Origin: Bacteroidota bacterium
Lineage (GTDB): Bacteria > Bacteroidota > Bacteroidia > Chitinophagales > Chitinophagaceae
Direction of reading: 5' to 3'
NCBI GenBank assembly: GCA_023391895.1
Contig: JAEWAC010000437.1
Coordinates: 1-9,044, forward strand
DNA length: 9,044 nt
The stretch's first letter is position 1. Each line of letters starts with the position of its first letter. The notes beneath the pieces were generated by a model. That model was not told where the DNA came from. It saw only the letters and a program-made list of their open reading frames with translations, and searched no databases. Of the stretch, positions 1 through 6,127 are shown one piece after another. Made by a program: the position numbers and the translations under genes.

Positions 1-1
1 C

Positions 2-562
2 ATCCGGCCGGGCCGGCACACCATTGAAGTGTACAACACAAAAACAAAAAATAACAGGAAGAACGCCAGGCCGGTCTATGCCGGGTCTTTCACGGTTCGG
101 CCCAACCGCGATATGGATATTTGGATAGACCGCAATGGACGGGCAGAATTTGATGAAAGCCGCAACAATGACCGACGCTATGACCGAAACGACCGCAACT
201 GGAATGACCGCAACCGCGATTGGGACCGGAACGATGACCGCAATAAGGGCGGCGGGTACAACGACTACTACAACCGCGCCATGAGTGATTATGATTTCAA
301 CCGGCTGGAGCAAAGCATCAACCAGCAATGGCGGGGAAAACTAAGCACAGCCAAAGACGGCATCAAACGTAATTCTTTTACCACCTACCAGGTAAAGCAA
401 TTGCTGCTATTGTTTTCATCAGAAAACGATAAGCTGGAACTGGCTAAACTGGCTTACGACAAAACAGTGGATCGGCAAAACTATAACCAGTTGTACGAGG
501 TATTTTCCTCCAGAAGCAGCCATGAAGAACTGGATCGCTTTATCAGGAACAACCGCCGGTAA
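2..562 (+). CDS. DUF4476 domain protein, 5' end missing
   Basis: The reading frame is open from the left edge to the TAA at 560-562, so the gene begins upstream of the window. A GTG at 29 could serve as a start, but the residues before it (IRPGRHTIEVYNTKTK) read as continuous protein of the kind 'pG.h.I.vy' seen in the N-terminal half of such Bacteroidota proteins. I therefore treat GTG as internal. After this beta-rich segment comes a low-complexity linker rich in Asp, Arg and Asn (nucleotides about 170-250). A helical C-terminal domain of about 95 residues follows, with the DUF4476 pattern: 'FTTYQVKQLLLLFSSENDKL', 'LAKLAYDKTVDRQNYNQLY' and a final 'SSHEELDRFI'. The family has no established biochemical function; many members are predicted to be exported. 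A signal peptide cannot be checked because the N-terminus is outside the window. A strong terminator follows 21 bases after the stop. Confidence 0.85.
   Translation: MRPGRHTIEVYNTKTKNNRKNARPVYAGSFTVRPNRDMDIWIDRNGRAEFDESRNNDRRYDRNDRNWNDRNRDWDRNDDRNKGGGYNDYYNRAMSDYDFNRLEQSINQQWRGKLSTAKDGIKRNSFTTYQVKQLLLLFSSENDKLELAKLAYDKTVDRQNYNQLYEVFSSRSSHEELDRFIRNNRR
170..247 (+). repeat. Degenerate GACCGnAAC codon repeat in the linker
   Basis: Within the DUF4476 gene the unit GACCG(A/C/G)AAC or GACCGCAAT recurs about five times at spacings of 9-18 bases (183, 191, 206, 224, 237). It encodes Asp-Arg-Asn repeats separated by Trp or Asp. The spacing always keeps the reading frame, which suggests expansion by slippage or selection for a flexible charged linker. 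Confidence 0.7.
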
Positions 563-583
563 TCTTTATCCTTTGAAAACATC

Positions 584-613
584 AAAGCCCTGACGATGGT
601 CGGGGCTTTTTAT
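584..613 (+). terminator. Intrinsic terminator after the DUF4476 gene
   Basis: Arms 584-594 (AAAGCCCTGAC) and 599-609 (GTCGGGGCTTT) pair over 11 base pairs with one G-U wobble and a four-base loop (GATG). The T run continues through 611. It lies 21 bases after the stop codon. Read on the minus strand the T run is short, so it serves mainly the + strand gene. Confidence 0.9.
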
Positions 614-618
614 TGTAT

Positions 619-696
619 GGGGTTTTGGAAGACTTTCTCTGCCGTCAACCATCAACGGTCAACGATCTGATATGGGTTTTTCAAGAAGTTGGCTAA
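619..696 (-). repeat. Intergenic repeat, diverged copy 1 (inverted)
   Basis: Read on the minus strand, this stretch aligns along its length with 2298-2387 on the plus strand. The shared blocks occur in the same order: an AAC..CTT..AAAA..CCATATC block, the exact 11-mer GTTGACCGTTG (653-663 here, 2329-2339 there), further GTTGAC copies, and AAGTCTT.CAAAA (621-635 here, 2370-2384 there). Copy 2 has about 10 extra bases in the middle. It fills most of the 140-base gap between the terminator and the barrel gene. Confidence 0.7.
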
Positions 697-702
697 ACGT
701 TG

Positions 703-2109
703 TTAGAAAAGGATATGCGTTATGCCAATTGAAACGTTGGTGTTAAGCTGCTTTTCATCCGAAGGGCTCAGGCTGCCGTGGGTGTAAAAGTTTTGAAGAT
801 ACCATAGATTGTATTGCGCAAAGAGCCTTGTCTGGTAGCTGATGAAATAATCCGCCCCTAACTGAAGTGCCGGTCTGAGTTGGGTAACGTTCTGGTGTTT
901 GCTTTTTTCAAAAGCCAGTCGGCTGGCTTCTACCGCCAGGTTGACTGTAACCTGTGTACGGTTGTTGGGATAAAAGCCTACGCCATAAAAGGTGTGCAAG
1001 CTCCATTGTGCTGTTTGCTGGCTGGAATCCTGCCGGAAGGTTTGGTTGCTGGAATTAACTTTTGAATGATAAGCATACCAGCCTTTTTGCCACGAAAGCG
1101 AAGCACCCATATTGCGCTGCCATTTGAGGCTAACTGGTACGTATTTTTCATAACCTGCCATAGGTGCCAGCGTAAAGAGTGTGTTATTGTGACGGCTGTC
1201 ATGTTTTGCGGCGGGCTGCTGCAGGTTATAGGTGTTTGTTCCAATACCCGCACCTGGCTGCAGGCTAATGTACCAGTGGGCGCCCGATAAGCGGCCGGGA
1301 TTGAAAGCTAAAGCCCAGTTGTCGTTTACTGTGGTAAAATGACGGATATCGGTATTGGTAACCAAACCGCTGCTGCGCAAAAAGGAATCAATCTGCGTGA
1401 GTTCGAAAATCCGTCTCCGGCGGCTGTCAAATACGCGGCGGTTATTAATAGCGGTGATCAGCCGGGCCAGTTCCTGAACGGTTTGCGGTTGCACTGCGGT
1501 GTGCAGTAAACCTTGCTGTTGCAGATCGTTGATAATATATAAGGCCATCTGGGCATCCTGCACGTTTTCTATACGGCCTTTGCCAAAGCCCAGTGTGATG
1601 GTGTTTTGAAGATTATGGTTGTTGGATTGCTGGCGGTTAGTGGAGTCTTTACTTCGATATGCTGATCCGTTATAATTGAATTGGTTTCCCGCTTCAAAAA
1701 ACCAAAGGTTGTTTTTATAAAATCTGTCATTCAAGTTCCAGGCAAAGGAGGACTGCAGGTTTCTTGACTTGCTGACGGTTGATTGGTTTTTGTTGCTGAC
1801 CGCATAAAACGACGGTGAAAAACTGATGGATGATGTGTGCAGTCTTTTGTCCGTACTGAAGGTGCGGTAATAGTGCAGGTTGGAAGCAGAAAGTCTCAAC
1901 TCGCGTACAACTTGCTTGCTGCTGTTTTCCAATTTTTGATTGAAAGAAGAACCATTGAGATTGAACCCTACCGACAAGGCCCGGAAGCCCGGCGTACGGT
2001 AACGGTAGTCTTTTAGCTCAAAGGTGCTGTCTTGTAAGGCGGTGCTGTCCTGTGCAGAAACGGAAACGGTAAGAAAGGTAAGTGCACAAAGTAAAGTTCT
2101 TTGCCTCAT
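703..2109 (-). CDS. Putative outer-membrane beta-barrel protein, unknown function
   Basis: The 468-residue protein starts MRQRTLLCALTFLTVSVSA, a typical Sec signal peptide with likely cleavage after SVSA and before QDS. The mature part has many short amphipathic segments with alternating aromatic and polar residues (for example WSLHTFYGVGFYP, QLGADYFISYQTRLFAQYNL). It ends in ITHILF with a terminal Phe, as expected for an outer-membrane barrel inserted by the BAM machinery. A central region (about residues 175-245) is less barrel-like and contains GKGRIENVQDAQMALYI and a basic NNRRVFDSRRRRIFEL stretch. I recall this as a conserved block in unnamed Bacteroidota proteins, but I cannot assign a family name. 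No TonB-dependent plug domain, OmpA domain or lipobox is visible. The gene stands alone: its neighbours are on the other strand or separated by repeat-rich spacers. No convincing terminator or promoter was found for it. Role unknown; transport or envelope structure would be a guess. Confidence 0.8.
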   Translation of the reverse strand: MRQRTLLCALTFLTVSVSAQDSTALQDSTFELKDYRYRTPGFRALSVGFNLNGSSFNQKLENSSKQVVRELRLSASNLHYYRTFSTDKRLHTSSISFSPSFYAVSNKNQSTVSKSRNLQSSFAWNLNDRFYKNNLWFFEAGNQFNYNGSAYRSKDSTNRQQSNNHNLQNTITLGFGKGRIENVQDAQMALYIINDLQQQGLLHTAVQPQTVQELARLITAINNRRVFDSRRRRIFELTQIDSFLRSSGLVTNTDIRHFTTVNDNWALAFNPGRLSGAHWYISLQPGAGIGTNTYNLQQPAAKHDSRHNNTLFTLAPMAGYEKYVPVSLKWQRNMGASLSWQKGWYAYHSKVNSSNQTFRQDSSQQTAQWSLHTFYGVGFYPNNRTQVTVNLAVEASRLAFEKSKHQNVTQLRPALQLGADYFISYQTRLFAQYNLWYLQNFYTHGSLSPSDEKQLNTNVSIGITHILF

Positions 2110-2259
2110 AAGCAGTAGGTGTTAGATTGTTAATGTTCATTGATGTTGTCAATACCACATCAAATTAAAGTTTAAAGTGCTATGAAATTCTTAAAATGCT
2201 CCTTTCCGGGAGAACGGCTGCATGCAAAATGAAAAATGTAAAAGGAAAAAGAGAGGAGC

Positions 2260-2325
2260 ATGGGCTTTTGAAGATTTTTCGGCTAAGGATGTATAGACGT
2301 CAACGCTTTCAAAAGTCCATATCGG
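2260..2325 (+). repeat. Palindromic repeat unit A
   Basis: The unit begins ATGGGCTTTTGAA (2260-2272) and its far end is TTCAAAAGTCCAT (2308-2320). These are inverted copies of each other with one mismatch in 13, giving a unit of about 61 bases bounded by inverted ends. Its first 31 bases match unit B at 2463-2493 in 26 positions. Confidence 0.75.
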
Positions 2326-2387
2326 AAAGTTGACCGTTGGTAGTTGGCTGTTGATCGTTGACCGACAGCAAGTCTTTCAAAAGCGGG
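2298..2387 (+). repeat. Intergenic repeat, copy 2 (GTTGAC-rich)
   Basis: This copy aligns with copy 1 (619-696, opposite orientation). The interior holds several degenerate GTTGAYC/GTTGGYT copies at about 7-11 base steps (2329-2363). It overlaps the right end of unit A, so the two may be parts of one composite element. Confidence 0.7.
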
Positions 2388-2475
2388 GCCCCTCCCTCTG
2401 ATCCCTCCCCGGTGGAGAGGGAGGCCAGGCTACAGGTGCTTATTGAACTGTAGTAGTGACATATGGACTTTTGAA
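2308..2475. repeat. Perfect 15-base inverted repeat flanking 138 bases
   Basis: TTCAAAAGTCCATAT at 2308-2322 is the exact reverse complement of ATATGGACTTTTGAA at 2461-2475. The enclosed 138 bases contain the GTTGAC-rich stretch and the GC-rich hairpin. The segment is non-coding and resembles a small non-autonomous element in layout. I could not identify a convincing target-site duplication. Confidence 0.75.
2391..2424. repeat. GC-rich hairpin
   Basis: CCTCCCTCT (2391-2399) pairs perfectly with AGAGGGAGG (2416-2424) across a 16-base loop that is itself rich in C then G. No T run follows on either strand, so it is not an intrinsic terminator. It sits inside the 15-base inverted repeat pair. 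Confidence 0.7.
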
Positions 2476-2530
2476 CATTTTTCAGCTGAGAATAAAACTC
2501 ACATCAACTTCTTTAAAAGCCGATATAACG
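2463..2530 (+). repeat. Palindromic repeat unit B
   Basis: Unit B is a direct repeat of unit A, displaced by 203 bases. The first 31 bases are 26/31 identical (ATGGACTTTTGAA then CATTTTTC). The right part, ATCAACTTCTTTAAAAGCC then GATAT and CGG, corresponds to the right part of unit A with small gaps. Its right inverted end is more decayed than that of unit A. Confidence 0.7.
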
Positions 2531-2537
2531 GTGGGAA

Positions 2538-2558
2538 ATGCCGGAACAGGTCCGGCAT
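2538..2558. repeat. REP-like palindrome
   Basis: ATGCCGGA (2538-2545) and TCCGGCAT (2551-2558) are perfect 8-base arms around a five-base loop (ACAGG), with TGACA following. From general knowledge, short palindromes of this CCGGA..TCCGG type occur as dispersed intergenic repeats in many bacterial genomes. No T run follows. Confidence 0.75.
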
Positions 2559-2603
2559 GACAGGTAAGAGGTATGCATAATCGCAATCTCCCCATGAAGC
2601 AGC

Positions 2604-2630
2604 CATCCAACTCTTTCAAAATCCCATACG
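2604..2630 (+). repeat. Partial repeat end (decayed)
   Basis: TCCAACTCTTTCAAAATCCC followed by ATACGC resembles the right end of unit A (GTCAACGCTTTCAAAAGTCC then ATATCGG). This is a likely fifth, incomplete occurrence of the end motif in the window. Confidence 0.45.
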
Positions 2631-2673
2631 CTTTTCAGTTGTGGAATGCCTAAATGGATTAGTGCGTAAAATA

Positions 2674-2700
2674 AAAAGCGTTCCACAAGGGAACGCTTTT
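2674..2700 (-). terminator. Intrinsic terminator of sucD
   Basis: AAAAGCGTTCC (2674-2684) and GGAACGCTTTT (2690-2700) form a perfect 11-base-pair stem with a five-base loop. Read on the minus strand the stem is followed by a long T-rich tract (TTTTTATTTTA). It lies 36 bases beyond the sucD stop. Confidence 0.92.
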
Positions 2701-2736
2701 GTTGGTATTGGTTTATAAAACTTTAATTCGAATGCC

Positions 2737-3612
2737 TTACTTATTCATTACGGCAGCCATGGTTTTACCAATGTCGGCCGGGCTCTGCACCACGTGGATA
2801 CCGCATTCTGCCATGATCTGCATTTTAGCAGCGGCTGTATCTTCAGCACCGCCTACAATAGCACCAGCATGACCCATACGGCGGCCCGGAGGAGCGGTTT
2901 GGCCTGCAATAAAGCCTACGACCGGTTTTTTGTTGCCGGTTTCTTTGATCCAGCGGGCAGCTTCGGCTTCCATACCACCACCAATTTCACCAATCATTAC
3001 AATGGCGTCGGTTTCCGGATCGTTCATAAACAGTTCTACGGCTTCTTTGGTCGTGGTGCCAATGATGGGGTCGCCACCGATACCTACCGCAGTAGAAATA
3101 CCCAGGCCGGCTTTGGCTACCTGGTCGGCTGCTTCGTAGGTTAAGGTGCCGGATTTGGATACAATACCGATACGGCCTTTTTTAAATACAAAGCCCGGCA
3201 TGATGCCTACTTTACATTCATCCGCCGTGATCACACCTGGACAGTTAGGACCGATCAGGCGGGTATTTTTACCCAGCAAAAAGTTTTTCACTTTTACCAT
3301 ATCCTGCACCGGAATGCCTTCTGTTATACAAACAACCAGCTCCACACCGGCGTCGGCTGCTTCCATAATCGCATCGGCTGCAAAAGCCGGCGGTACAAAA
3401 ATGATGGATACATTAGCCCCCGTTTCTTTTACACAGTCGGCTACGGTATTAAATACACGACGATCCAGATGATTAGAGCCACCTTTGCCGGGTGTAACAC
3501 CGCCTACTACGTTGGTGCCGTACTCAATCATTTGCGATGCATGGAAAGTGCCTTCCGTTCCTGTAAATCCCTGAACTAAAACTTTTGAGGCCTTATTGAC
3601 AAGAATGCTCAT
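2737..3612 (-). CDS. sucD: Succinate-CoA ligase, alpha subunit
   Basis: SucD pairs with SucC to interconvert succinyl-CoA and succinate with formation of ATP or GTP, a TCA-cycle step in the cytoplasm. The 291-residue product has the family's usual length. The N-terminal CoA-binding Rossmann domain contains VLVQGFTGTEGTFHA (about residues 12-25) and GGVTPGKGG (about 37-45). IGPNCPGVI (about 119-127) and the SKSGTLTYEA loop are present. GRRMGHAGAIVGG (about 243-255) holds the histidine that is phosphorylated in catalysis, at about residue 248 (246 in the E. coli enzyme). The ATG at 3610-3612 gives the expected N-terminus, MSILVNKASKVLVQG. SucC is not beside it here, so the beta-subunit gene must be elsewhere. 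The gene lies 106 bases after the hydrolase gene on the same strand and has its own terminator and a possible promoter, so it may be a separate transcription unit. Confidence 0.97.
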   Translation of the reverse strand: MSILVNKASKVLVQGFTGTEGTFHASQMIEYGTNVVGGVTPGKGGSNHLDRRVFNTVADCVKETGANVSIIFVPPAFAADAIMEAADAGVELVVCITEGIPVQDMVKVKNFLLGKNTRLIGPNCPGVITADECKVGIMPGFVFKKGRIGIVSKSGTLTYEAADQVAKAGLGISTAVGIGGDPIIGTTTKEAVELFMNDPETDAIVMIGEIGGGMEAEAARWIKETGNKKPVVGFIAGQTAPPGRRMGHAGAIVGGAEDTAAAKMQIMAECGIHVVQSPADIGKTMAAVMNK

Positions 3613-3632
3613 AAGTATTTTTTAAAGTTGGG

Positions 3633-3640
3633 CAAAAGTA
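3633..3640 (-). promoter_or_regulatory. Possible sucD promoter, -7 element
   Basis: On the minus strand this reads TACTTTTG, an exact match to the Bacteroidota -7 consensus TAnnTTTG. It is 20 bases upstream of the sucD ATG, which would give a short leader. No TTG was found at the expected -33 distance, so the call rests on one box. Confidence 0.4.
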
Positions 3641-3718
3641 AGGAATTCAGCTAATGGTGCACGGGGAATGGAGAGGGGAGCGCCAAAATAATTCAAAATT
3701 GTGCAGTAGCAGGCTGCT

Positions 3719-4372
3719 TTAAAAAGCCTTATTGCCTAAAATACGAAGCAGGATACGGCTGATTTCATCCGCCCGGTTGTAGACCATCAGGTGGCCACCT
3801 TTTTCTATTTTGTAATCTGCACTTTTGGGTAAGGGAATTACGCTGTCACGGGTACCATGCAGGTGTACCAGGCCGGGCGGCAGGGCCGTGTTTTTCCAGT
3901 TCATAATGGCTTTTAGTGCCCACCGGATATAAGGCGGGTCTGCATTTTTAAGATAATTATTCAGCAGCATTTTGTCCTCTGCCGATTCGGTGCCAAACAG
4001 GTAATGCATGAATGGGTTCGGTGTGGTAAAAAGGGCGTCGGGTAATGCTTTTATTAACTGCAGCCGGTATACCCATTGGTAATAAAACGGGAACTGCAGG
4101 GCCGAAGGTATGCTGGAAACAATAATGGTATATGGGGTTTTGAAATGTTTGGCCGCTTCTATTGCCAGCATGCCGCCAAAGGAAACGCCCAGCAGCACCG
4201 GTTGTTCTTCTTTTATGGGATGGGATAAGCGAATGGCGTATTGCGGTAACGTTTCGTCGGGCAGCGGCGACAGCCAGGGGATGTGTTGCAAAACAAAAGG
4301 CTGCAGGCTTAGCTTGCTGAACAGCCTATCATCGGCACCCAACCCGCTGAAGCAATAAATGTTTTTAGTCAT
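3719..4372 (-). CDS. Small alpha/beta hydrolase
   Basis: The 217-residue protein has the three catalytic elements of an alpha/beta-hydrolase fold in order. The nucleophile elbow GVSFGG puts Ser at residue 64. LHGTRDSVIP supplies an acid at Asp176, and KGGHLMVY supplies the histidine at 194. The N-terminal FSGLGADDRLF (8-18) sits where the oxyanion-hole loop is expected. There is no signal peptide, so the product is probably cytoplasmic. The substrate cannot be read from the sequence. The protein is short for the superfamily, with only a modest lid region (about 90-160, aromatic-rich). The start lies 17 bases after the stop of the MlaF-type ATPase gene, so co-transcription with the lipid transporter is likely, and action on a lipid ester is a reasonable guess only. 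Thioesterase or esterase activity are alternatives. Confidence 0.85.
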   Translation of the reverse strand: MTKNIYCFSGLGADDRLFSKLSLQPFVLQHIPWLSPLPDETLPQYAIRLSHPIKEEQPVLLGVSFGGMLAIEAAKHFKTPYTIIVSSIPSALQFPFYYQWVYRLQLIKALPDALFTTPNPFMHYLFGTESAEDKMLLNNYLKNADPPYIRWALKAIMNWKNTALPPGLVHLHGTRDSVIPLPKSADYKIEKGGHLMVYNRADEISRILLRILGNKAF

Positions 4373-4389
4373 GCGAGCCTGGTCTGTTG

Positions 4390-5256
4390 TCAGCCATTTT
4401 CTTTTTGCTCATTCTCTTCTGTAGGCGGCACCAGTGCAGGGGCATCGTCATGCGTGAGTTCTGCCATATTGCGGTCGTTGGCTATTTTGCCGGTTTCTTC
4501 CAGCATGCGCATGTCCTTGGCGTCTTTTAAAAAGTCAGATGCAAAAATAAAATCGTTCAACCGTTCATTCTTGCTGAAAATAATGTCCTTGCTGTTGCCT
4601 TCCCATTCTTTATGCCCCTGGTACATGTAAATGATATGATCGCCAATTTCCATCACGCTGTTCATGTCGTGGGTATTGATCACCGTGGTGATGTTGTATT
4701 CATCGGTGATTTCCTTGATCAGCTGGTCAATCAGGCCGGAGGTTTGCGGATCCAGGCCGGAGTTGGGCTCGTCTACAAACAGGTATTTGGGGTTGAGCAC
4801 AATAGCCCGGGCAATGCCCACCCGCTTCATCATACCGCCGCTCAGTTCGGCCGGGTACTTTTTATTGCTGCCTTTGAGGTTCACCCGCTCCAGCACTTCG
4901 TTAACGCGGGACAACTTTTTTTTCTGGTCCCAGTCGGTAAACATGTTGAGGGGAAAAAGAATATTTTCTTCCACCGTCAGGCTGTCGAACAGGGCCGAAC
5001 CCTGGAAGAGCATGCCGATCTCTTTGCGGACTTCTTTTTTTTCTTCAATGGTCATTTGCGTATAGTTATGACCGCTGTAAATAATGTCGCCGCTGTCGGG
5101 CTTAAACAGGCCTACCATGCACTTCATCAAAACGGTTTTACCGCTGCCGCTGCTACCGATAATGAGGTTGCACTGGCCGGCATTCATCACGGCATTAACG
5201 CCATCCAGCACCGTTTTGCCGCCAAAGCCCTTCCTTAAATTTTTTACTTCAATCAT
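4390..5256 (-). CDS. mlaF: MlaF-type lipid transporter ATPase
   Basis: This is the ATP-hydrolysing subunit of an Mla/Ttg2-type ABC system that moves phospholipids or related lipids between the membranes of Gram-negative cells; it acts at the cytoplasmic face of the inner membrane. All the nucleotide-binding motifs are intact: Walker A GSSGSGKT (34-41), Q-loop Gln85 in LFQGSALF, signature LSGGMMKRVGIARA (138-151), Walker B YLFVDEP (158-164) with catalytic Glu163, and H-loop His196 in NTHDM. LSGGM with Met after the glycines and the FQGSALFDSLTV segment favour MlaF over other ABC ATPases. The last 35 or so residues form an acidic, Pro/Glu-rich tail beyond the usual core. An in-frame TAG lies three codons before the ATG, which fixes the start. 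It is 106 bases from the MlaE gene upstream, a longer gap than elsewhere in this group, and I found no promoter there. Confidence 0.92.
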   Translation of the reverse strand: MIEVKNLRKGFGGKTVLDGVNAVMNAGQCNLIIGSSGSGKTVLMKCMVGLFKPDSGDIIYSGHNYTQMTIEEKKEVRKEIGMLFQGSALFDSLTVEENILFPLNMFTDWDQKKKLSRVNEVLERVNLKGSNKKYPAELSGGMMKRVGIARAIVLNPKYLFVDEPNSGLDPQTSGLIDQLIKEITDEYNITTVINTHDMNSVMEIGDHIIYMYQGHKEWEGNSKDIIFSKNERLNDFIFASDFLKDAKDMRMLEETGKIANDRNMAELTHDDAPALVPPTEENEQKENG

Positions 5257-5362
5257 ATTACGCTATACGTTACAAGGTTTAAGCCATATATAAGACAAAT
5301 ACGCCTTTGCTTCGTTGATGCTGACACAAGGTTTTCTTCACTGCTTCCCGAAAAAGCTGCCA

Positions 5363-6106
5363 TTAAAGCAACAGGGCCGACAGTACATAATCGGCAAACA
5401 GGATCAATATACAACTTACCACCACCGACCGGGTACTGGAGCGGCCAATTTCCAGCGAACCGCCTTTTACATTATAGCCATAATAAGAAGGCACACTGGA
5501 AATAATAAAGGCAAATACATAGGCTTTTACAAGGGCAAAAAACACGTTGTAGGGCAAAAAACCATCCAGCAGGCCCCGGTCGTACTGGTCGGCCGAAATA
5601 ATACCGGACATGACCCCGGCCAGCCGGCCACCCCAAATACCCAGTACCATGGATATCACCACCAGCATAGGAATCATGATCAGCCCGGCAATGATCTTGG
5701 GCAACACCAGGTAGGCTTTGGTATTGATCCCCATAATTTCCAGGGCGTCAATTTGCTCCGACACCCGCATATTACCCAGTTCCGAGGCTATTTTACTGCC
5801 AATGACCCCCGCCAGTACAATGGACACCAGGGTAGGGGCAAACTCCAGGATCACCGTATCGCGGCCGATCTGGGCAATGGTAGAAACCGGGATGAGCGGG
5901 CTGGTCAATTGGTAAGCCGTCTGGATGGTAGATACCGCACCAATAAAAACCGATATAATGGACACGATGCCAAGGGAGCCGATGCCGATTTCGGAGCATT
6001 GGTGCATGAGCTCCTTCCAGTACATTCTCCAGTTCTCCGGTTTGGTAAACATGCCCCGGAGCATGATGAAATAACTGCCTACATCGCTTAAGTACTTTTT
6101 TATCAT
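5363..6106 (-). CDS. mlaE: MlaE-type lipid transporter permease
   Basis: This is an inner-membrane permease of the MlaE family, partner of the adjacent ATPase. The 247 residues are close to the usual length. An N-terminal amphipathic segment (1-40) precedes hydrophobic segments at about 44-64, 86-106, 136-158, 186-206 and 225-246. The family hallmark lies at about 108-136: SELGNMRVSEQIDALEIMG then YLVLPKI. The conserved C-terminal loop YYGYNVKGGSLEIGRSSTRS (about 208-227) is also present. It starts 21 bases after the maeB stop, so it is probably co-transcribed with maeB. The substrate-binding MCE-domain subunit (MlaD) that normally completes the complex is not encoded in this window. Confidence 0.93.
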   Translation of the reverse strand: MIKKYLSDVGSYFIMLRGMFTKPENWRMYWKELMHQCSEIGIGSLGIVSIISVFIGAVSTIQTAYQLTSPLIPVSTIAQIGRDTVILEFAPTLVSIVLAGVIGSKIASELGNMRVSEQIDALEIMGINTKAYLVLPKIIAGLIMIPMLVVISMVLGIWGGRLAGVMSGIISADQYDRGLLDGFLPYNVFFALVKAYVFAFIISSVPSYYGYNVKGGSLEIGRSSTRSVVVSCILILFADYVLSALLL

Positions 6107-6127
6107 GGTTTGTGCTCTCTCTGTTCT

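Larger units (their letters stand above)
2110..2736. other. 627-base gene-free, repeat-rich spacer
   Basis: No credible coding region was found on either strand. The part next to the barrel gene (about 2150-2250) is AT-rich and presumably carries that gene's promoter, but I found only a poor match (TTAATTTG on the minus strand, about 2161-2168) with no -33 partner. From 2260 to about 2640 the sequence consists largely of related palindromic and direct repeats plus hairpins, listed separately. It ends in the sucD terminator. Confidence 0.8.

Noticed and set aside
29..31. GTG as the start codon of the DUF4476 gene
   Set aside because: The frame stays open to the left edge and the upstream residues look like family sequence, so the gene is truncated by the window rather than starting here.
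2110..2160. E. coli-like TTGACA box upstream of the barrel gene
   Set aside because: The minus strand contains TTGACA but no good -10 partner, and this phylum uses a different promoter type.
2329..2363. CRISPR-like spacing of GTTGAC copies
   Set aside because: The repeats are 6-8 bases at uneven 7-11 base steps, with no spacer-sized unique sequence and no cas genes.
3690..3725. Possible terminator after the hydrolase gene (AGCAG/CTGCT)
   Set aside because: The arms are five bases with a one-base loop and no stable hairpin or proper T run; read-through into sucD cannot be excluded.
4612..5238. + strand open frame (208 codons) opposite mlaF
   Set aside because: It lies fully inside the ATPase gene, which has all ABC motifs; this is a shadow frame.
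5315..6091. Long + strand open frame (258 codons) opposite mlaE
   Set aside because: It is antisense to a clearly recognisable MlaE gene, its translation is rich in His, Gln and Gly with no domain, and it reflects the codon bias of the true gene.
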